Positions 46,251 to 55,281 of a stretch of DNA of 64,000 nt are shown here, piece by piece; positions within the stretch are counted from its first letter, which is position 1; each line of letters opens with the position of its first letter. A model generated the notes under the pieces. That model saw nothing but the letters and a program-made list of their open reading frames with translations, was not told where the DNA came from and did not search any database. The position numbers and the translations under genes are program-made. The DNA lies in contig CAJPTC010000001.1 in NCBI GenBank assembly GCA_905373475.1, forward strand, positions 186,001-250,000, given 5' to 3'. Origin of the DNA: Bacteroidia bacterium (GTDB taxonomy: Bacteria; Bacteroidota; Bacteroidia; Bacteroidales; CAJPTX01).

Positions 46251-48152
46251 ATGGGGATACAGGTCAACCGACGACTTCTGATAGCGTTTATCTTTACCTT
46301 GGTGGTTGTTATCATCGTAGGGAAGCTTTTCTATATTCAGATACTTGACCCCTCCTATAAGCTATCGGCGGACAATAACGTCTTGCGCCGTATTACGCTT
46401 TACCCTGCTCGAGGCATTATATACGACCGCAATGGCAAACTGCTTGTATACAACGAAGCTGCGTATGACCTTTTGGTTGTTCCCTCGCAAGTTAAGCCCT
46501 TCGATACGGTAAAGTTGCTAACGCTACTACACATCCCCAAAGAGCAACTTGTAGAGGGATTGAGGCAGGCAAAACAGTACTCTACTTACAAGGAATCTAT
46601 CATCCTGAAACAAATTTCGGCAGAAGACTACGGTTATCTGCAAGAGCAATTGCATGAATTCCCAGGCTTTTATGCTCAGGCGCGTACATTACGTTACTAC
46701 CCGAGTGCTACGGCTGCCCACTTGCTAGGCTATGTGGGGGAGGTAAACGAACGGATTATTTTTGAACAACCCTATTACAAATCGGGTGACTATATTGGAA
46801 TTACGGGGCTTGAAAAATCGTACGAGAAGGAATTACGCGGCAAACGTGGTGTGCAGACGCTTCTGGTAGATGTACACAACCGCATTAAGGGTTCATACGC
46901 CCATGGTCAATACGATACGGCAGCTATAGCAGGGAAGGATTTGCACCTTTCGCTTTCGCTAGATTTGCAACAGTACGGCGAGAAGCTCATGGAAGGGCGT
47001 ACTGGGAGTATTGTAGCCCTTGACCCAAGCAATGGAGAGATATTAGCTATGGTATCTAGCCCTTCCTACGACCCCAATTTGCTGGTAGGACGCATCCGTT
47101 CGGAGAATTTCAAGCAGTTGGATACAAGCAAGACGAAGCCCTTGTTTAACCGTGCCATCATGGCGCTTTATCCGCCAGGGTCTACGTTCAAGGTGGTTAA
47201 TGCACTTATTGGGTTAAAAGAAAAAGTAGTCTTCCCCGAAACAGGGTATCAGTGCCATGGACGTTACCCTGTTGGACGCGGCGTAGGATGCCATAATCAC
47301 CCCTATCCGAGCGATATTACATCGGCTGTGCGCATGTCGTGCAACACCTACTTTTGCTACGTATTTCGTAACCTCATCGATCTAAAACGTTTTGATAGCA
47401 TAGAGGGGGCTTTTCGGAATTGGGAGACACAGGTACGTTCGTTCGGATTTGGGCAAAAATTAGGACTTGACCTCCCAGGAGAATTGAATGGCATTGTGCC
47501 GACAGTACCTTTCTATAACCGTTATTTCCGTAAAGGGGGATGGAATTCACTTACTATCATATCGTTAGCCATTGGTCAGGGCGAGTTATCAATAACACCG
47601 TTGCAGATGGCTAATCTCGCGGCAGTAATCGCTAATCGCGGATACTATTACCAACCTCATCTTGTGCGTTCCATCGCTGACTCTGTACCTGTACTTGCCC
47701 CTCGCCACGATTTAGATATTGATTCTTCGTTCTTTCGCCCCATTGTAAATGGGATGTACGGCGCAGTAAATGCCGACCTTGGGTTAGGACCTACGGGATG
47801 GCGCGCACGAGTGCCTGGATTAGATATATGCGGTAAAACGGGTACAGCGCAGAATCCGCACGGAGAAGACCATTCGGTTTTTATCTCCTTTGCGCCGAAA
47901 GAGAATCCGAAGATTGCAGTAGCTGTATACGTAGAGAATGCGGGACCAGGCGGGCGTTGGGCTGCTCCTATTGCGGGACTCATGATAGAGAAGTATTTGA
48001 AAGATTCTGTTGAAAACAAGGCAATGGAAGAGTATGTATTGCATCCGCCGCAGTGGACAATGCCACGTGTAAGAACCACGACAGAGAGTACAACTCCCGC
48101 CACAGTGCAACCTGCGGAAGCGTCAGAAAAAGAACCTTCGTCTACGGAATAG
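46251..48152 (+). CDS. mrdA: Penicillin-binding protein 2, elongasome transpeptidase
   Basis: This 633-residue class B PBP cross-links peptidoglycan during side-wall growth. It has one N-terminal membrane helix (about 7-26), a pedestal domain beginning RITLYPARGIIYDRNG, and a transpeptidase domain with Ser311 in STFK, Ser363-Cys-Asn, and Lys529 in KTGTAQ. The C-terminal tail after about residue 600 is rich in Thr, Pro and Glu and looks disordered. It ends the mre operon; the rodA gene that commonly follows in Bacteroidales is not here. Confidence 0.95.
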   Translation: MGIQVNRRLLIAFIFTLVVVIIVGKLFYIQILDPSYKLSADNNVLRRITLYPARGIIYDRNGKLLVYNEAAYDLLVVPSQVKPFDTVKLLTLLHIPKEQLVEGLRQAKQYSTYKESIILKQISAEDYGYLQEQLHEFPGFYAQARTLRYYPSATAAHLLGYVGEVNERIIFEQPYYKSGDYIGITGLEKSYEKELRGKRGVQTLLVDVHNRIKGSYAHGQYDTAAIAGKDLHLSLSLDLQQYGEKLMEGRTGSIVALDPSNGEILAMVSSPSYDPNLLVGRIRSENFKQLDTSKTKPLFNRAIMALYPPGSTFKVVNALIGLKEKVVFPETGYQCHGRYPVGRGVGCHNHPYPSDITSAVRMSCNTYFCYVFRNLIDLKRFDSIEGAFRNWETQVRSFGFGQKLGLDLPGELNGIVPTVPFYNRYFRKGGWNSLTIISLAIGQGELSITPLQMANLAAVIANRGYYYQPHLVRSIADSVPVLAPRHDLDIDSSFFRPIVNGMYGAVNADLGLGPTGWRARVPGLDICGKTGTAQNPHGEDHSVFISFAPKENPKIAVAVYVENAGPGGRWAAPIAGLMIEKYLKDSVENKAMEEYVLHPPQWTMPRVRTTTESTTPATVQPAEASEKEPSSTE

Positions 48153-48228
48153 TATACTTAACCCCTATCCTGCTGCGTTAAATAAAACGTATAGCAATTT
48201 TGAGCTAAAACAATAAACAAGGAAAGAA

Positions 48229-49116
48229 ATGAAACGTATTGCATTGCTCCTGCTAGCAGCTTTGTCGCTGTTTATGCTTAGTTGCAATCAGGCAGAGTTA
48301 CAACGCATAGCGGAGCTAGAGAGTCGGGTAGATTCTCTCACTGTACAGTCGGAGCAAAAAGATGCCACGATCAATGAGTTCTTTGAATCACTCAACCAGA
48401 TCGAAGAGAATCTAAAGCTGATCACATCCAAGGAACAGCAGATCTCGACGGAGGTTAAGAGTGGCGGTGCGAATAGTGAGATCCCAGAAGATGGGCGCGA
48501 GCGCATTGCAAAGGATATTATTGATATTAACCGCATTATGTCGGAAAACCACTCTAAGTTGGCGCAATTGACGAAAAAGCTCAAAGCGTCGAACATGAAG
48601 GTGGCGGAGTTCGAGAAGATGATAAAAGATATGACGCGCCGCATTGAGGAGCGAGATTCGACAATTCAAACGTTGCGCGACAATCTCGAGTTGTTAAACT
48701 TCTCGGTAGATTCCCTTACCATGGCTGTAACGGGTTTGGACTCGGTGAACAGAGAGCTAACAGAGCAGCTGAATGTACAGCATGAGCAAATCAATGAAGC
48801 ATGGTATGCTTTTGGTAGCCGCAAGGAGCTCATTGAGAACAAGATTATATCGCGCACGGGCGGTTTCCTCGGCATCGGGAAGCACAACGAGTTGAAAGAT
48901 GATATGACGCTCGAGTATTTCACGAAGATAAGTATCGAGAAAACGAATGATATTCCGATCTTTGCAACGAAGAAGGGGGTAGAATTTGTGACGAAGCACC
49001 CAACGGATAGTTACGAGCTTGTAACGAACGATGAAGGGGCTGTAGTGAGCATCAAGATACTAGACAAGACGAAGTTCTGGCGTCAATCGCACTACCTTGT
49101 AGTGGTGATAAAGTAG
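48229..49116 (+). CDS. Coiled-coil lipoprotein, unknown function
   Basis: The 295-residue protein has a lipoprotein signal (MKRIALLLLAALSLFMLSC, lipidated Cys19), then long coiled coils (about 22-190, ELESRVDSLTVQSEQKD and similar), and a compact C-terminal domain (about 205-295, GGFLGIGKHNELKDDM to the end). Asn after the Cys gives no clear localisation rule for Bacteroidetes. It sits where rodA is usually found, 77 bases after mrdA. A periplasmic scaffold or spacer is plausible; no family name recognised. Confidence 0.75.
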   Translation: MKRIALLLLAALSLFMLSCNQAELQRIAELESRVDSLTVQSEQKDATINEFFESLNQIEENLKLITSKEQQISTEVKSGGANSEIPEDGRERIAKDIIDINRIMSENHSKLAQLTKKLKASNMKVAEFEKMIKDMTRRIEERDSTIQTLRDNLELLNFSVDSLTMAVTGLDSVNRELTEQLNVQHEQINEAWYAFGSRKELIENKIISRTGGFLGIGKHNELKDDMTLEYFTKISIEKTNDIPIFATKKGVEFVTKHPTDSYELVTNDEGAVVSIKILDKTKFWRQSHYLVVVIK

Positions 49117-49139
49117 TGTAAAATACCGAGATTTTAGAG

Positions 49140-49180
49140 GAGAAGCGCACTGTTTGAACAATGGTGCGCTTCTCGTATTT
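49140..49180 (+). terminator. Terminator after the coiled-coil lipoprotein gene
   Basis: An 11-bp stem GAGAAGCGCAC/GTGCGCTTCTC with an inner TGTT/AACA pairing, followed by GTATTTTT. Confidence 0.85.
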
Positions 49181-49311
49181 TTGCTAAATATTGCAGATAC
49201 TATAACATGTCAAGTATCAGACAGCGGGAGATTTTATATATTCGTTCTCGGAAAATAAAGCCTTCATGTTTTTAGGATTTCATGAAATGTTAAACATAAA
49301 AGTTATTTGAG

Positions 49312-50424
49312 ATGAAGCGAGTTGTACCATGGATGCTGGCTGTAGTAGCCGCTACATTTTTTTGTTTTTATCCGTTGCGAGGCGCTGCGCAGAATATGGA
49401 ACGTGCGATAGTGCTTACAGTAAAAGCAGGAGCGAATATAAAGCTTCAGTTTGCGGCGGATGCGGCGAATACCTCGGTAAAGGTAGTTAGTGGTAAGAAG
49501 GAAGAAACCGTAGTTGTGGGAACGACCAAGAGCGATGAAGCCAGCTTTCAGGTTGCCGATGATGCCACAACGATGACAATTTACGGCGACGTCAGTTTGC
49601 TCATTTGTCGGCAGAATGGCGAAAATCTTACGGGCATTGATCTGAGTAAGAACAAGGGGCTAACGGAGTTGCGCTGCTATAGCAATAAGATAGAGGCGCT
49701 TGATGTTTCGATGTTAACAGAGCTCGAGGCGTTGTTCTGCTACGACAATCCGATAAAAACGCTCGATGTTAGTAAGAATACGAAGCTGAAAACGTTGGCT
49801 TGCCGTAATATGGAGCTCAAGCAGTTGGATGTAACGAATAATACGGCACTGGTGGACTTGCTTTGTCGCGACAACCAGCTTACAACCCTTGATATAAGCA
49901 AAAATGTAAACCTAATGCAGCTGTATTGCTCAAACAATAATTTTTCTACGGAGGAGTGGGATAAGATTTTTTGCTCATTGCCCGACAGGAACTCTATAAA
50001 CAAAGCGGGGACAATTGCGCCTCTTTTCAATGAAGGCGACCCCGCCAAAGAGAAGGTTTTGGCAGCGAATAAGAATAACGCCACCTCGAAATTATGGAAA
50101 GTGTGTTATAACAATGACAAACCTATTCCTGCAACTACGGGGAAATATTCATGCGATGGTTCTACAACAGGAATCCCCAACGACTTGTTTGCCGAGGTTG
50201 TAGTGACCCCAAATCCGTTCAAAGATTTGTTGCAGGTAAAGAATAGTACTGAACAGAGTTTAGTATACGAACTACTCAATGCACAAGGCGTAGTCCTTGA
50301 AACTGGAAGAGTGGTGAGCGGCACAAGTCAGCTAAATACCTCGCATTTACCTGCTGGTTTTTATTTCTTGCAGTTGAATGCGACCAACGGAGCAAAGAAA
50401 ACCATAAGATTGGTAAAAGAATAG
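49312..50424 (+). CDS. Leucine-rich-repeat surface protein with T9SS sorting domain
   Basis: The 370-residue protein begins with an export signal (about 1-26, ending LRGAAQ). Residues about 95-220 form five to six leucine-rich repeats of the Bacteroidetes 21-residue kind (LTELRCYSNKIEALDVS, LEALFCYDNPIKTLDVS and so on). The last 80 residues are a T9SS type A domain with VTPNPFKDLLQV, LLNAQGVVLETG, LPAGFYFLQL and the end RLVKE. It is expected on the cell surface, where such repeats bind proteins; the form resembles InlJ-like proteins of Porphyromonas. Ligand unknown. Confidence 0.88.
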   Translation: MKRVVPWMLAVVAATFFCFYPLRGAAQNMERAIVLTVKAGANIKLQFAADAANTSVKVVSGKKEETVVVGTTKSDEASFQVADDATTMTIYGDVSLLICRQNGENLTGIDLSKNKGLTELRCYSNKIEALDVSMLTELEALFCYDNPIKTLDVSKNTKLKTLACRNMELKQLDVTNNTALVDLLCRDNQLTTLDISKNVNLMQLYCSNNNFSTEEWDKIFCSLPDRNSINKAGTIAPLFNEGDPAKEKVLAANKNNATSKLWKVCYNNDKPIPATTGKYSCDGSTTGIPNDLFAEVVVTPNPFKDLLQVKNSTEQSLVYELLNAQGVVLETGRVVSGTSQLNTSHLPAGFYFLQLNATNGAKKTIRLVKE

Positions 50425-50443
50425 TGCTTCTAATTGAGCAGAT

Positions 50444-50482
50444 AAAAAGGCGGCATTGCATCTTCGTAGTGCTGCCTTTTTT
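50444..50482 (+). terminator. Terminator of the LRR gene
   Basis: AAAAAGGCGGCA pairs with TGCTGCCTTTTT (one G-U pair), with the T-run as part of the stem and tail. Confidence 0.8.
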
Positions 50483-50517
50483 GTAGCCTCCCCTCAAACA
50501 ATTCGCTATTTCTGTTG

Positions 50518-50525
50518 TACTTTTG
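50518..50525 (+). promoter_or_regulatory. -7 promoter box (TACTTTTG) of the sufE operon
   Basis: It matches TAnnTTTG, 22 bases before the ATG at 50548 and after the LRR terminator. Confidence 0.55.
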
Positions 50526-50547
50526 AGAGATAAGCAGGGTTAGGAGC

Positions 50548-50958
50548 ATGACAATAGAAGAAACGCAAGCGGAGATACTCTCCGAATTTGAATACCTCGA
50601 GGACTGGCTCGATAAATACCAGCAACTTATTGATATGGGGCAAACACTCCCCGCGGGTGACGAGCAGCTAAAACAGGATAAAAACCTAATACGAGGTTGC
50701 CAAAGTCGGGTCTGGATAGATTGTAGTAAGGAGGGGGATCTTCTCCATTTTCGGGCAGATAGCGACGCGGTTATTACAAAAGGTATCGTCTCGTTACTCC
50801 TGCGTATTTACGACGGACATACCCCAAAAGAAATTCTAGATACCAACCTCTACGTGCTCGATAAAATTGGTCTGCATGAACACCTTTCGCCTACACGAGC
50901 TAACGGACTCGTGGCGATGGTTGAACAAATTCGCGACTACGCGCGTCGTAATTTGTAG
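50548..50958 (+). CDS. sufE: SufE-family sulfur acceptor
   Basis: The 136-residue protein accepts persulfide sulfur from the cysteine desulfurase SufS on Cys51 (LIRGCQSRVW) and passes it to the Fe-S scaffold. The central ITKGIVSLLLRIYDG block and the C-terminal HLSPTRANGL block are family typical. It is followed by a SufT-like gene and queG, so the group links Fe-S assembly with an Fe-S enzyme. No sufBCDS is in the window. Confidence 0.92.
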   Translation: MTIEETQAEILSEFEYLEDWLDKYQQLIDMGQTLPAGDEQLKQDKNLIRGCQSRVWIDCSKEGDLLHFRADSDAVITKGIVSLLLRIYDGHTPKEILDTNLYVLDKIGLHEHLSPTRANGLVAMVEQIRDYARRNL

Positions 50959-50975
50959 GAAAGGGGGAGGTGACT

Positions 50976-51290
50976 ATGCGAGAAATATTTGACATTGAGT
51001 GCGACCTAGTGCAGGTGCTTAAAACCATTTACGATCCCGAAATTCCGTGCAACATCTACGACCTCGGGCTTATTTATGCCGTAGAAGTTACTGATGAGCG
51101 GGAGGTGATGATTGTAATGACGCTTACAGCGCCAGGGTGTCCTGTAGCCGAAGATCTGATGAATGAGGTAAAGGATGCTGTTGCTGCGATTGATGGCGTG
51201 GAGAAGGTTTCGGTAGAACTCGTCTTTGATCCGCCGTGGACACAGGAGCGTATGAGCGAGGAGGCAAAGCTTGAACTCGGCATGTTATAG
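50976..51290 (+). CDS. SufT-like metal-sulfur cluster assembly protein (DUF59/MIP18)
   Basis: I chose ATG 50976 because GGGGGAGG lies 5 bases before it, a rare clear Shine-Dalgarno site here; a GTG two codons upstream is also open. The 104-residue protein is a MIP18/DUF59 domain with VLKTIYDPEIPCNIYDLGLI at about 13-32 (DPE motif) and TLTAPGCPVAEDL, whose Cys is the conserved family residue. Such proteins help mature Fe-S enzymes. It lies 17 bases after sufE and 32 bases before queG. Confidence 0.88.
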   Translation: MREIFDIECDLVQVLKTIYDPEIPCNIYDLGLIYAVEVTDEREVMIVMTLTAPGCPVAEDLMNEVKDAVAAIDGVEKVSVELVFDPPWTQERMSEEAKLELGML

Positions 51291-51322
51291 ACAAAAAGGT
51301 ACTCACTAAACCATTTCTCATT

Positions 51323-52222
51323 GTGCTTTCTTTCTCTTGTCTGTACGATCTTGCCCTATTGGCAGGGTTGGATGAAGTGGGAGTCTCGAAAGCAGCCCCC
51401 GTCACTGACGGGCAAGAAAAATACCTCGAGTGGTTGGCACGGGGGTATCATGGCGAGATGAGCTACTTAGAGCGCAATTTTGAAAAGCGCTTCGATCCTA
51501 CATCACTCGTACCTGGAGCAAAGTCTATTATATCTGCCTTATTGTCCTACAAACTGGAGGGAAAAGGAGTATGGTCGTCAGCTCCTAAGGTGTCGCGCTA
51601 TGCTGTATTGCGAGACTACCATTTTATCCTGAAAGAACGCCTTTATCGCTTGCTCGAGCTTTTACGCGAGGCGTGTAATACGGTGAGTGGTCGCGCCTTT
51701 GTAGATTCTGCTCCTTTTCTCGACCGCTACTGGGCTATGCGTAGCGGACTGGGGTGGATTGGACAGCATTCGTTACTCATATCGCCTCGCTTAGGCTCGT
51801 TCGTTTTTATTGGCTCACTCGTGGTGGATATTGACATAGAAACCACAGAACAGCCTGTACGCAATCGGTGTGGTAACTGCAACCACTGTGTAGCAGCCTG
51901 CCCTACAGGTGCTCTTTTAGGAAAAGGCTTAGTAGATGCACGGAAGTGTATCTCCTATCTAACCATTGAAAAGAAATCTGAGTTGACAGCGGAGGAAGAA
52001 GCATCGCTAAGTGGCTGGGCATACGGTTGCGATACTTGCCAAGAGGCTTGCCCGTGGAATAGGCATGCGCCTGTCACGCACTTAACCAACGAAGTACTGG
52101 TTTTTCGCGAAGTACTAAACCGTTTCGCCGAAGGGAAAACACCATTGCCCGCCGAAAGCCCTATGACGCGTGCTAACCCCGAACGTTTGCGATTACTCCT
52201 TTCTAAAAGCTGTAAGGAATAG
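51323..52222 (+). CDS. queG: Epoxyqueuosine reductase QueG
   Basis: This 299-residue cobalamin and Fe-S enzyme reduces epoxyqueuosine to queuosine in tRNA. The pattern FVDSAPFLDRYWAMRSGLGW (about 131-150) and the two [4Fe-4S] motifs CGNCNHCVAACPTGA (near 184) and CDTCQEACPWN (near 235) define it. The start is a GTG; no ATG fits. It is shorter than E. coli QueG (about 380), because the C-terminal HEAT-like part is missing, as in many Bacteroidetes. Confidence 0.92.
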   Translation: MLSFSCLYDLALLAGLDEVGVSKAAPVTDGQEKYLEWLARGYHGEMSYLERNFEKRFDPTSLVPGAKSIISALLSYKLEGKGVWSSAPKVSRYAVLRDYHFILKERLYRLLELLREACNTVSGRAFVDSAPFLDRYWAMRSGLGWIGQHSLLISPRLGSFVFIGSLVVDIDIETTEQPVRNRCGNCNHCVAACPTGALLGKGLVDARKCISYLTIEKKSELTAEEEASLSGWAYGCDTCQEACPWNRHAPVTHLTNEVLVFREVLNRFAEGKTPLPAESPMTRANPERLRLLLSKSCKE

Positions 52223-52309
52223 CACGTTACAAATTTGCCTACATCTGATTACAACGTTTTCTGTTTTCTAACGTTTGAAAAGGAAACAGATAACAGAGAA
52301 AATAGGTAA

Positions 52310-52909
52310 ATGATGAAAAAGTACATCGTCTTCATTTTCGCCTTTGTGGCGAGCATCGCTTGGGTAAAAGCGCAGAATGCCATATCGCCTTTTATTCGGG
52401 CAGGCGTATCATTCCCATCTTTTAGCTTAGACAATCGTGCTTATAGTGCTAATTCCATTGTGGGCTTTCATGGTGGGATAGGAGCTATTGTAGATGTTCC
52501 CGAACTCTCGTTTGAGTTTGAACCAGGCATGCAATTGGCCATGCGCGGTGCAAAGCTTAAAAGTGGGTCTACCACAGTATCGCGCTCCCTGCTCTATATT
52601 GATATCCCAATGATGATTAACTTGCCACTTACTATTGGGCAGACGGGAATTTTTGCGGGCGTTGGGGGTATGTTTTCGTTTGCAACAGCGGGCTGGAAAA
52701 GTGTAGGCTCGGCTAAAAGTGAAAAGATGAATCTTTCCGACGAACTAGGTAATCGTTTTGACCTCTCGGGGCGTGTACACGGAGGATTGCGAATCTACGG
52801 GCATCAGCTGTCTCTTTTTTACGAACGTGGATTTGTAAATCTTTCAACAGACAAGGCATACGCGGCTTACAATAGCGGCTGGGGAATTCTCTACGGTTAT
52901 ATCTTCTAG
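52310..52909 (+). CDS. Outer-membrane beta-barrel protein (porin-family fold)
   Basis: The 199-residue product has a signal peptide (MMKKYIVFIFAFVASIAWVKAQ) and then alternating strands with glycine- and aromatic-rich girdles (GFHGGIGAIVDV, YIDIPMMINLPL, GIFAGVGGMFSF), ending YGYIF. This fits the Bacteroidetes OMP_b-brl family of 8-stranded barrels. Start is ATGATG; either codon is possible. Role unknown; 87 bases after queG. Confidence 0.8.
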   Translation: MMKKYIVFIFAFVASIAWVKAQNAISPFIRAGVSFPSFSLDNRAYSANSIVGFHGGIGAIVDVPELSFEFEPGMQLAMRGAKLKSGSTTVSRSLLYIDIPMMINLPLTIGQTGIFAGVGGMFSFATAGWKSVGSAKSEKMNLSDELGNRFDLSGRVHGGLRIYGHQLSLFYERGFVNLSTDKAYAAYNSGWGILYGYIF

Positions 52910-53020
52910 ATTACGTTCTACAGCTTAAAACATAATTTTGGAGCGCAGATGTGGTATGCCTCCTGCTGGTGGGGTGTTGCCATGTTCGCCCTCTTGTTTT
53001 TCTAATCTTAAATTTTTACG

Positions 53021-55246
53021 ATGCCACGACGGAACAGTCGCCCTGGAATATCAAAACAGGATATAATAGCTTGGGTGTTAGACTATACGATGCTTCACCC
53101 GCACGAAGAATTAAACAATAGACTTCTGTCGCATTACTTTCGGATTAAAGATAGAGGAGTGCAGCATCTGTTGGAGGTCGTATTGGGCGAACTAACCGAT
53201 CAGGGCTACCTACGACGTATTGCCTTTGGACGCTACCAGTTAGCCCAATTACCACAAGAGGGAATTGGCATCTATAGTACCTATTCGCCAGCACAGGATA
53301 AAAAAGCCTGTGTAACACTGGAAAACGGTACAATCATTACAGTAGATCGTGAGCGACATAGTATGCACGTGCTCGAGGGCGACACAGTGCGCGTAGTTTA
53401 CCACAAGGGGAAGCGCGGCAATGAACTGGTTGGGCGCATCGTTGGGATTGAAAAACGTGCTCGCGAATTCTATGTAGGCACGCTTTATGTACAAGGGCGC
53501 GCAGGTTTTGTAGTTCCTACGGCACGTGTGCCCTTTAAAGCTATAGTCGTGGGATATCCCGTAGGAGGGCGGCGTCAAGACGGTATGAAGGTGCGTGTTC
53601 GCCTTTTAGATTGGCAGGAGGATGAACGATACCCTGAGGGAGAAATAGTCGAGATTTTGGGGCAAAGCGGAACGAATGAGGTAGAGATGCATGCCATACT
53701 CTCGGAATACGATCTCCCTTATACCTACCCAGAGGCAGTTACAAAGGCTGCGGAAAAGATTAGCGATGAGATTACGGCAAAAGAAATTGCAACGCGTCGC
53801 GATTTTCGCGGCGAATGTACCTTCACGATAGACCCACTTACGGCAAAGGACTTTGACGATGCTCTGTCGTACAAACAGCTAGCCTCAGGACACTACGAAA
53901 TTGGGGTGCATATTGCCGATGTAACATACTATGTGAAAGAGGGAGATGAGATTGACGCCGAAGCTCAGAGTCGGGGAACTTCGGTGTATTTGGTAGATCG
54001 CACCGTGCCCATGCTCCCTGAAAAGCTTTGCAACGACCTCTGTTCGCTACGTCCGAATGAAGACAAGCTCACCTATTCGGTACTTTTTGAGATGGATGCT
54101 CATGGTAAGGTACTGAGTAGTTGGATGGGACGCAGTGTGATCCGTTCGCAACAGCGTTTTACATACGAAGAGGTACAAGCCATTATAGAAGGAGGGGCGA
54201 GTCCATACGCTGCTGCCGTACGAACCTTGAACGATTTGGCGCAAAAAATACGGACAGAACGTTTTCGTAATGGCGCTATCGATTTTTCTACCGAGGAAGT
54301 ACGTTTTCAACTCAATGAGAAGGGTGAACCTGTGGGGGTAGAGCCTGTGGCATATACCGAGTCGCATCAATTGATAGAGGAGTTTATGCTGCTTGCCAAT
54401 CGCACAGTGGCAGAGTTTGTTGCCAAGGCACGTAAAGGAGAAAAGGGCTATCCGTTTGTCTACCGCGTTCATGCAAGACCCAAGGAGGAAAAACTAGATA
54501 GCTTCCTGCGTATCATAGCTAAGCTTGGAGTGCCTTACAAGGAAGCGCGCGAACAATTTGATGGCAAAGCACTTGCATCGGTGCTAGCAGCCTTTAAGGG
54601 GAAGCCCGAGGAGCATTTTGTGGGCATATTGGCAGTACGTTCAATGGAAAAGGCAATTTATTCTACCGAGAATATAGGTCACTACGGACTAGCTTTTCCT
54701 TATTACACGCATTTTACTTCGCCTATTCGTCGTTACCCTGACATGATGGTGCACCGAATTCTCTCCTCGGTACTTGCTGCGGAAGCGCCTGTTCGCGAAA
54801 CACAGTTAGCCTCAGCCTGCCAGCTTGCCTCCAATCAAGAAAAAATGGCAGCAGACGCCGAACGCGCTTCGATAAAATACAAGCAGGTAGAATATTTGAG
54901 TCACCGCCTCGGGAAGGTCTTTTCGGGGGTAATTTCGGGCGTTATGGATTATGGCTTCTATGTTGAGCTGTCCGACTCAAAGTGTGAGGGGTTAGTAAGT
55001 GTACGCGACCTACAGGATGATATGTATTTCTACTATGCGGACGAGTTCTGTTTACGGGGCTCGCACACAGGACGCGAATTCCGTTTAGGCGACGCAGTAG
55101 AGGTGCGTGTGGTACGTACCGATCTCGAAAAACGTCTTGTAGATTTTGAGGTTATAGAAGAAACACATTACAGAGCAAACAGCACGCAAACGCGAAAAGG
55201 TATTAACACGACAAAAGGACAACATAAAAAAGGGCGAAGGAAGTAG
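53021..55246 (+). CDS. rnr: Ribonuclease R
   Basis: The 741-residue 3'-5' exoribonuclease degrades structured RNA. An N-terminal helix-turn-helix (about 10-70), cold-shock-type OB domains (about 75-230), the RNB catalytic domain with the metal-binding aspartates of DPLTAKDFDDAL (near 271-282) and a C-terminal S1 domain (about 628-712, KVFSGVISGVMDYGFYVEL) are seen. A short basic tail follows. Confidence 0.95.
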   Translation: MPRRNSRPGISKQDIIAWVLDYTMLHPHEELNNRLLSHYFRIKDRGVQHLLEVVLGELTDQGYLRRIAFGRYQLAQLPQEGIGIYSTYSPAQDKKACVTLENGTIITVDRERHSMHVLEGDTVRVVYHKGKRGNELVGRIVGIEKRAREFYVGTLYVQGRAGFVVPTARVPFKAIVVGYPVGGRRQDGMKVRVRLLDWQEDERYPEGEIVEILGQSGTNEVEMHAILSEYDLPYTYPEAVTKAAEKISDEITAKEIATRRDFRGECTFTIDPLTAKDFDDALSYKQLASGHYEIGVHIADVTYYVKEGDEIDAEAQSRGTSVYLVDRTVPMLPEKLCNDLCSLRPNEDKLTYSVLFEMDAHGKVLSSWMGRSVIRSQQRFTYEEVQAIIEGGASPYAAAVRTLNDLAQKIRTERFRNGAIDFSTEEVRFQLNEKGEPVGVEPVAYTESHQLIEEFMLLANRTVAEFVAKARKGEKGYPFVYRVHARPKEEKLDSFLRIIAKLGVPYKEAREQFDGKALASVLAAFKGKPEEHFVGILAVRSMEKAIYSTENIGHYGLAFPYYTHFTSPIRRYPDMMVHRILSSVLAAEAPVRETQLASACQLASNQEKMAADAERASIKYKQVEYLSHRLGKVFSGVISGVMDYGFYVELSDSKCEGLVSVRDLQDDMYFYYADEFCLRGSHTGREFRLGDAVEVRVVRTDLEKRLVDFEVIEETHYRANSTQTRKGINTTKGQHKKGRRK

Positions 55247-55281
55247 GAAACGAAAGAGAGTAAGTAAAAGAAAGACAATAA

